NCBI GenBank assembly: GCA_007122815.1
Contig: SKSV01000212.1
Location: 1-6,849, forward strand
Reading direction: 5' to 3'
DNA: 6,849 bases
DNA from: Trueperaceae bacterium
GTDB taxonomy: Bacteria > Deinococcota > Deinococci > Deinococcales > Trueperaceae
Shown: piece after piece, positions 6,652 to 6,849 of the stretch
How positions within the stretch are numbered: position 1 is the first letter of the stretch
How the letters are laid out: each line of letters starts with the position of its first letter
Program-made: the position numbers and the translations under genes
Notes under the pieces: generated by a model
Database searches by the model: none
What the model was told of the DNA's origin: nothing
The model's input: the letters and a program-made list of their open reading frames with translations, nothing else

Positions 6652-6698
6652 TCGGAGTGACCGCCCGTCCGCACCGTCGGAGTGCCTACGTCGGAGGA
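6652..6698 (+). repeat. Short direct repeats upstream of the D-lactate dehydrogenase-like gene
   Basis: TCGGAGTG occurs at 6652-6659 and again at 6677-6684 (25-bp period). A related TCGGAGGA at 6691-6698 includes the Shine-Dalgarno. This may be a regulator-binding or translational-control element, or chance in GC-rich sequence. Confidence 0.25.
6693..6698 (+). promoter_or_regulatory. Strong Shine-Dalgarno deciding a TTG start
   Basis: GGAGGA lies 6 nt before the TTG at 6705, the best ribosome-binding site in the window. No ATG or GTG is available in frame nearby, so TTG is the likely initiator. Confidence 0.75.
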
Positions 6699-6704
6699 CC
6701 CATC

Positions 6705-6849
6705 TTGCGAATCGCCGTCTTCAGCACCAAGACCTACGACCAGCACTTCCTACAGCAAGCCAACCGCGAGCACGGGCACGCTCACGAGCTGACCTTCTTG
6801 GAGCCGCGCCTCGTCGAGGAGACCACCCCGCTTGCCGCCGGTTTCCCGG
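6705..6849 (+). CDS. ldhA: D-lactate dehydrogenase-like 2-hydroxyacid dehydrogenase (3' partial)
   Basis: Forty-eight codons are visible before the right edge. The opening residues (M)RIAVFSTKTYDQHFL are followed by QQAN, then HELTFLEPRLVEET and LAAGFP. They match the start of fermentative D-lactate dehydrogenases; E. coli LdhA begins MKLAVYSTKQYDKKYLQQVN. The family reduces pyruvate to D-lactate with NADH in the cytosol. The fragment covers only the first part of the substrate-binding domain; the NAD-binding Rossmann motif and the catalytic Arg, Glu and His lie beyond the window. Initiation at TTG is set by GGAGGA 6 nt upstream. The gene lies 93 nt after the nitronate monooxygenase-like gene with no clear terminator or promoter between, so cotranscription is possible. 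It could be another D-2-hydroxyacid dehydrogenase of the same family. Confidence 0.78.
   Translation, partial: MRIAVFSTKTYDQHFLQQANREHGHAHELTFLEPRLVEETTPLAAGFP

Overview
The window is a GC-rich bacterial segment, with G or C at most third codon positions and short intergenic gaps. It holds six protein-coding genes, all on the + strand, the first and last cut by the window edges. I see no rRNA or tRNA gene, CRISPR array, insertion sequence or phage gene. The lineage cannot be fixed from the sequence alone. High GC, a probable leaderless promoter (a -10 box 6 nt from an ATG) and a D-lactate dehydrogenase start of the kind I recall from deinococci are compatible with Deinococcota, but Actinobacteria or another high-GC phylum is also possible. 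Treat this as a weak guess.

Positions 1-3838 look like one transcription unit. It carries two consecutive MutS-type ATPases (the first only as its C-terminal ATPase half), joined by an ATGA stop/start overlap. Eight bases later comes an SLC13/DASS-type permease with two central RCK_C (TrkA_C) domains. The two MutS-like proteins align with each other over their ATPase domains and both have Asn-Glu where classical MutS has Asp-Glu in Walker B. They probably act as a heteromeric MutS-like ATPase rather than as the housekeeping mismatch-recognition protein. The unit ends in a perfect 9-bp inverted repeat that spans the permease stop codon.

Positions 3839-4878 start a new unit. A -10-like TAGAAT lies just 6 nt before the ATG of a patatin-like phospholipase (RssA/YlbK-like), suggesting a leaderless mRNA. 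After a 203-nt gap with no convincing gene comes a roughly 509-residue FMN-dependent enzyme of the nitronate monooxygenase (2-nitropropane dioxygenase) superfamily, with an unusual C-terminal extension holding four of its six cysteines. After a further 93 nt, a TTG start with a strong Shine-Dalgarno opens a D-lactate dehydrogenase-like gene that runs off the end.

Most of this is ordinary chromosomal gene content. The points worth a second look are the paired MutS-like ATPases with altered ATPase motifs and their linkage to a transporter, the leaderless promoter, the stop-codon hairpin, and the cysteine-bearing tail of the nitronate monooxygenase-like protein. I found no clear evidence of a wholly new system.
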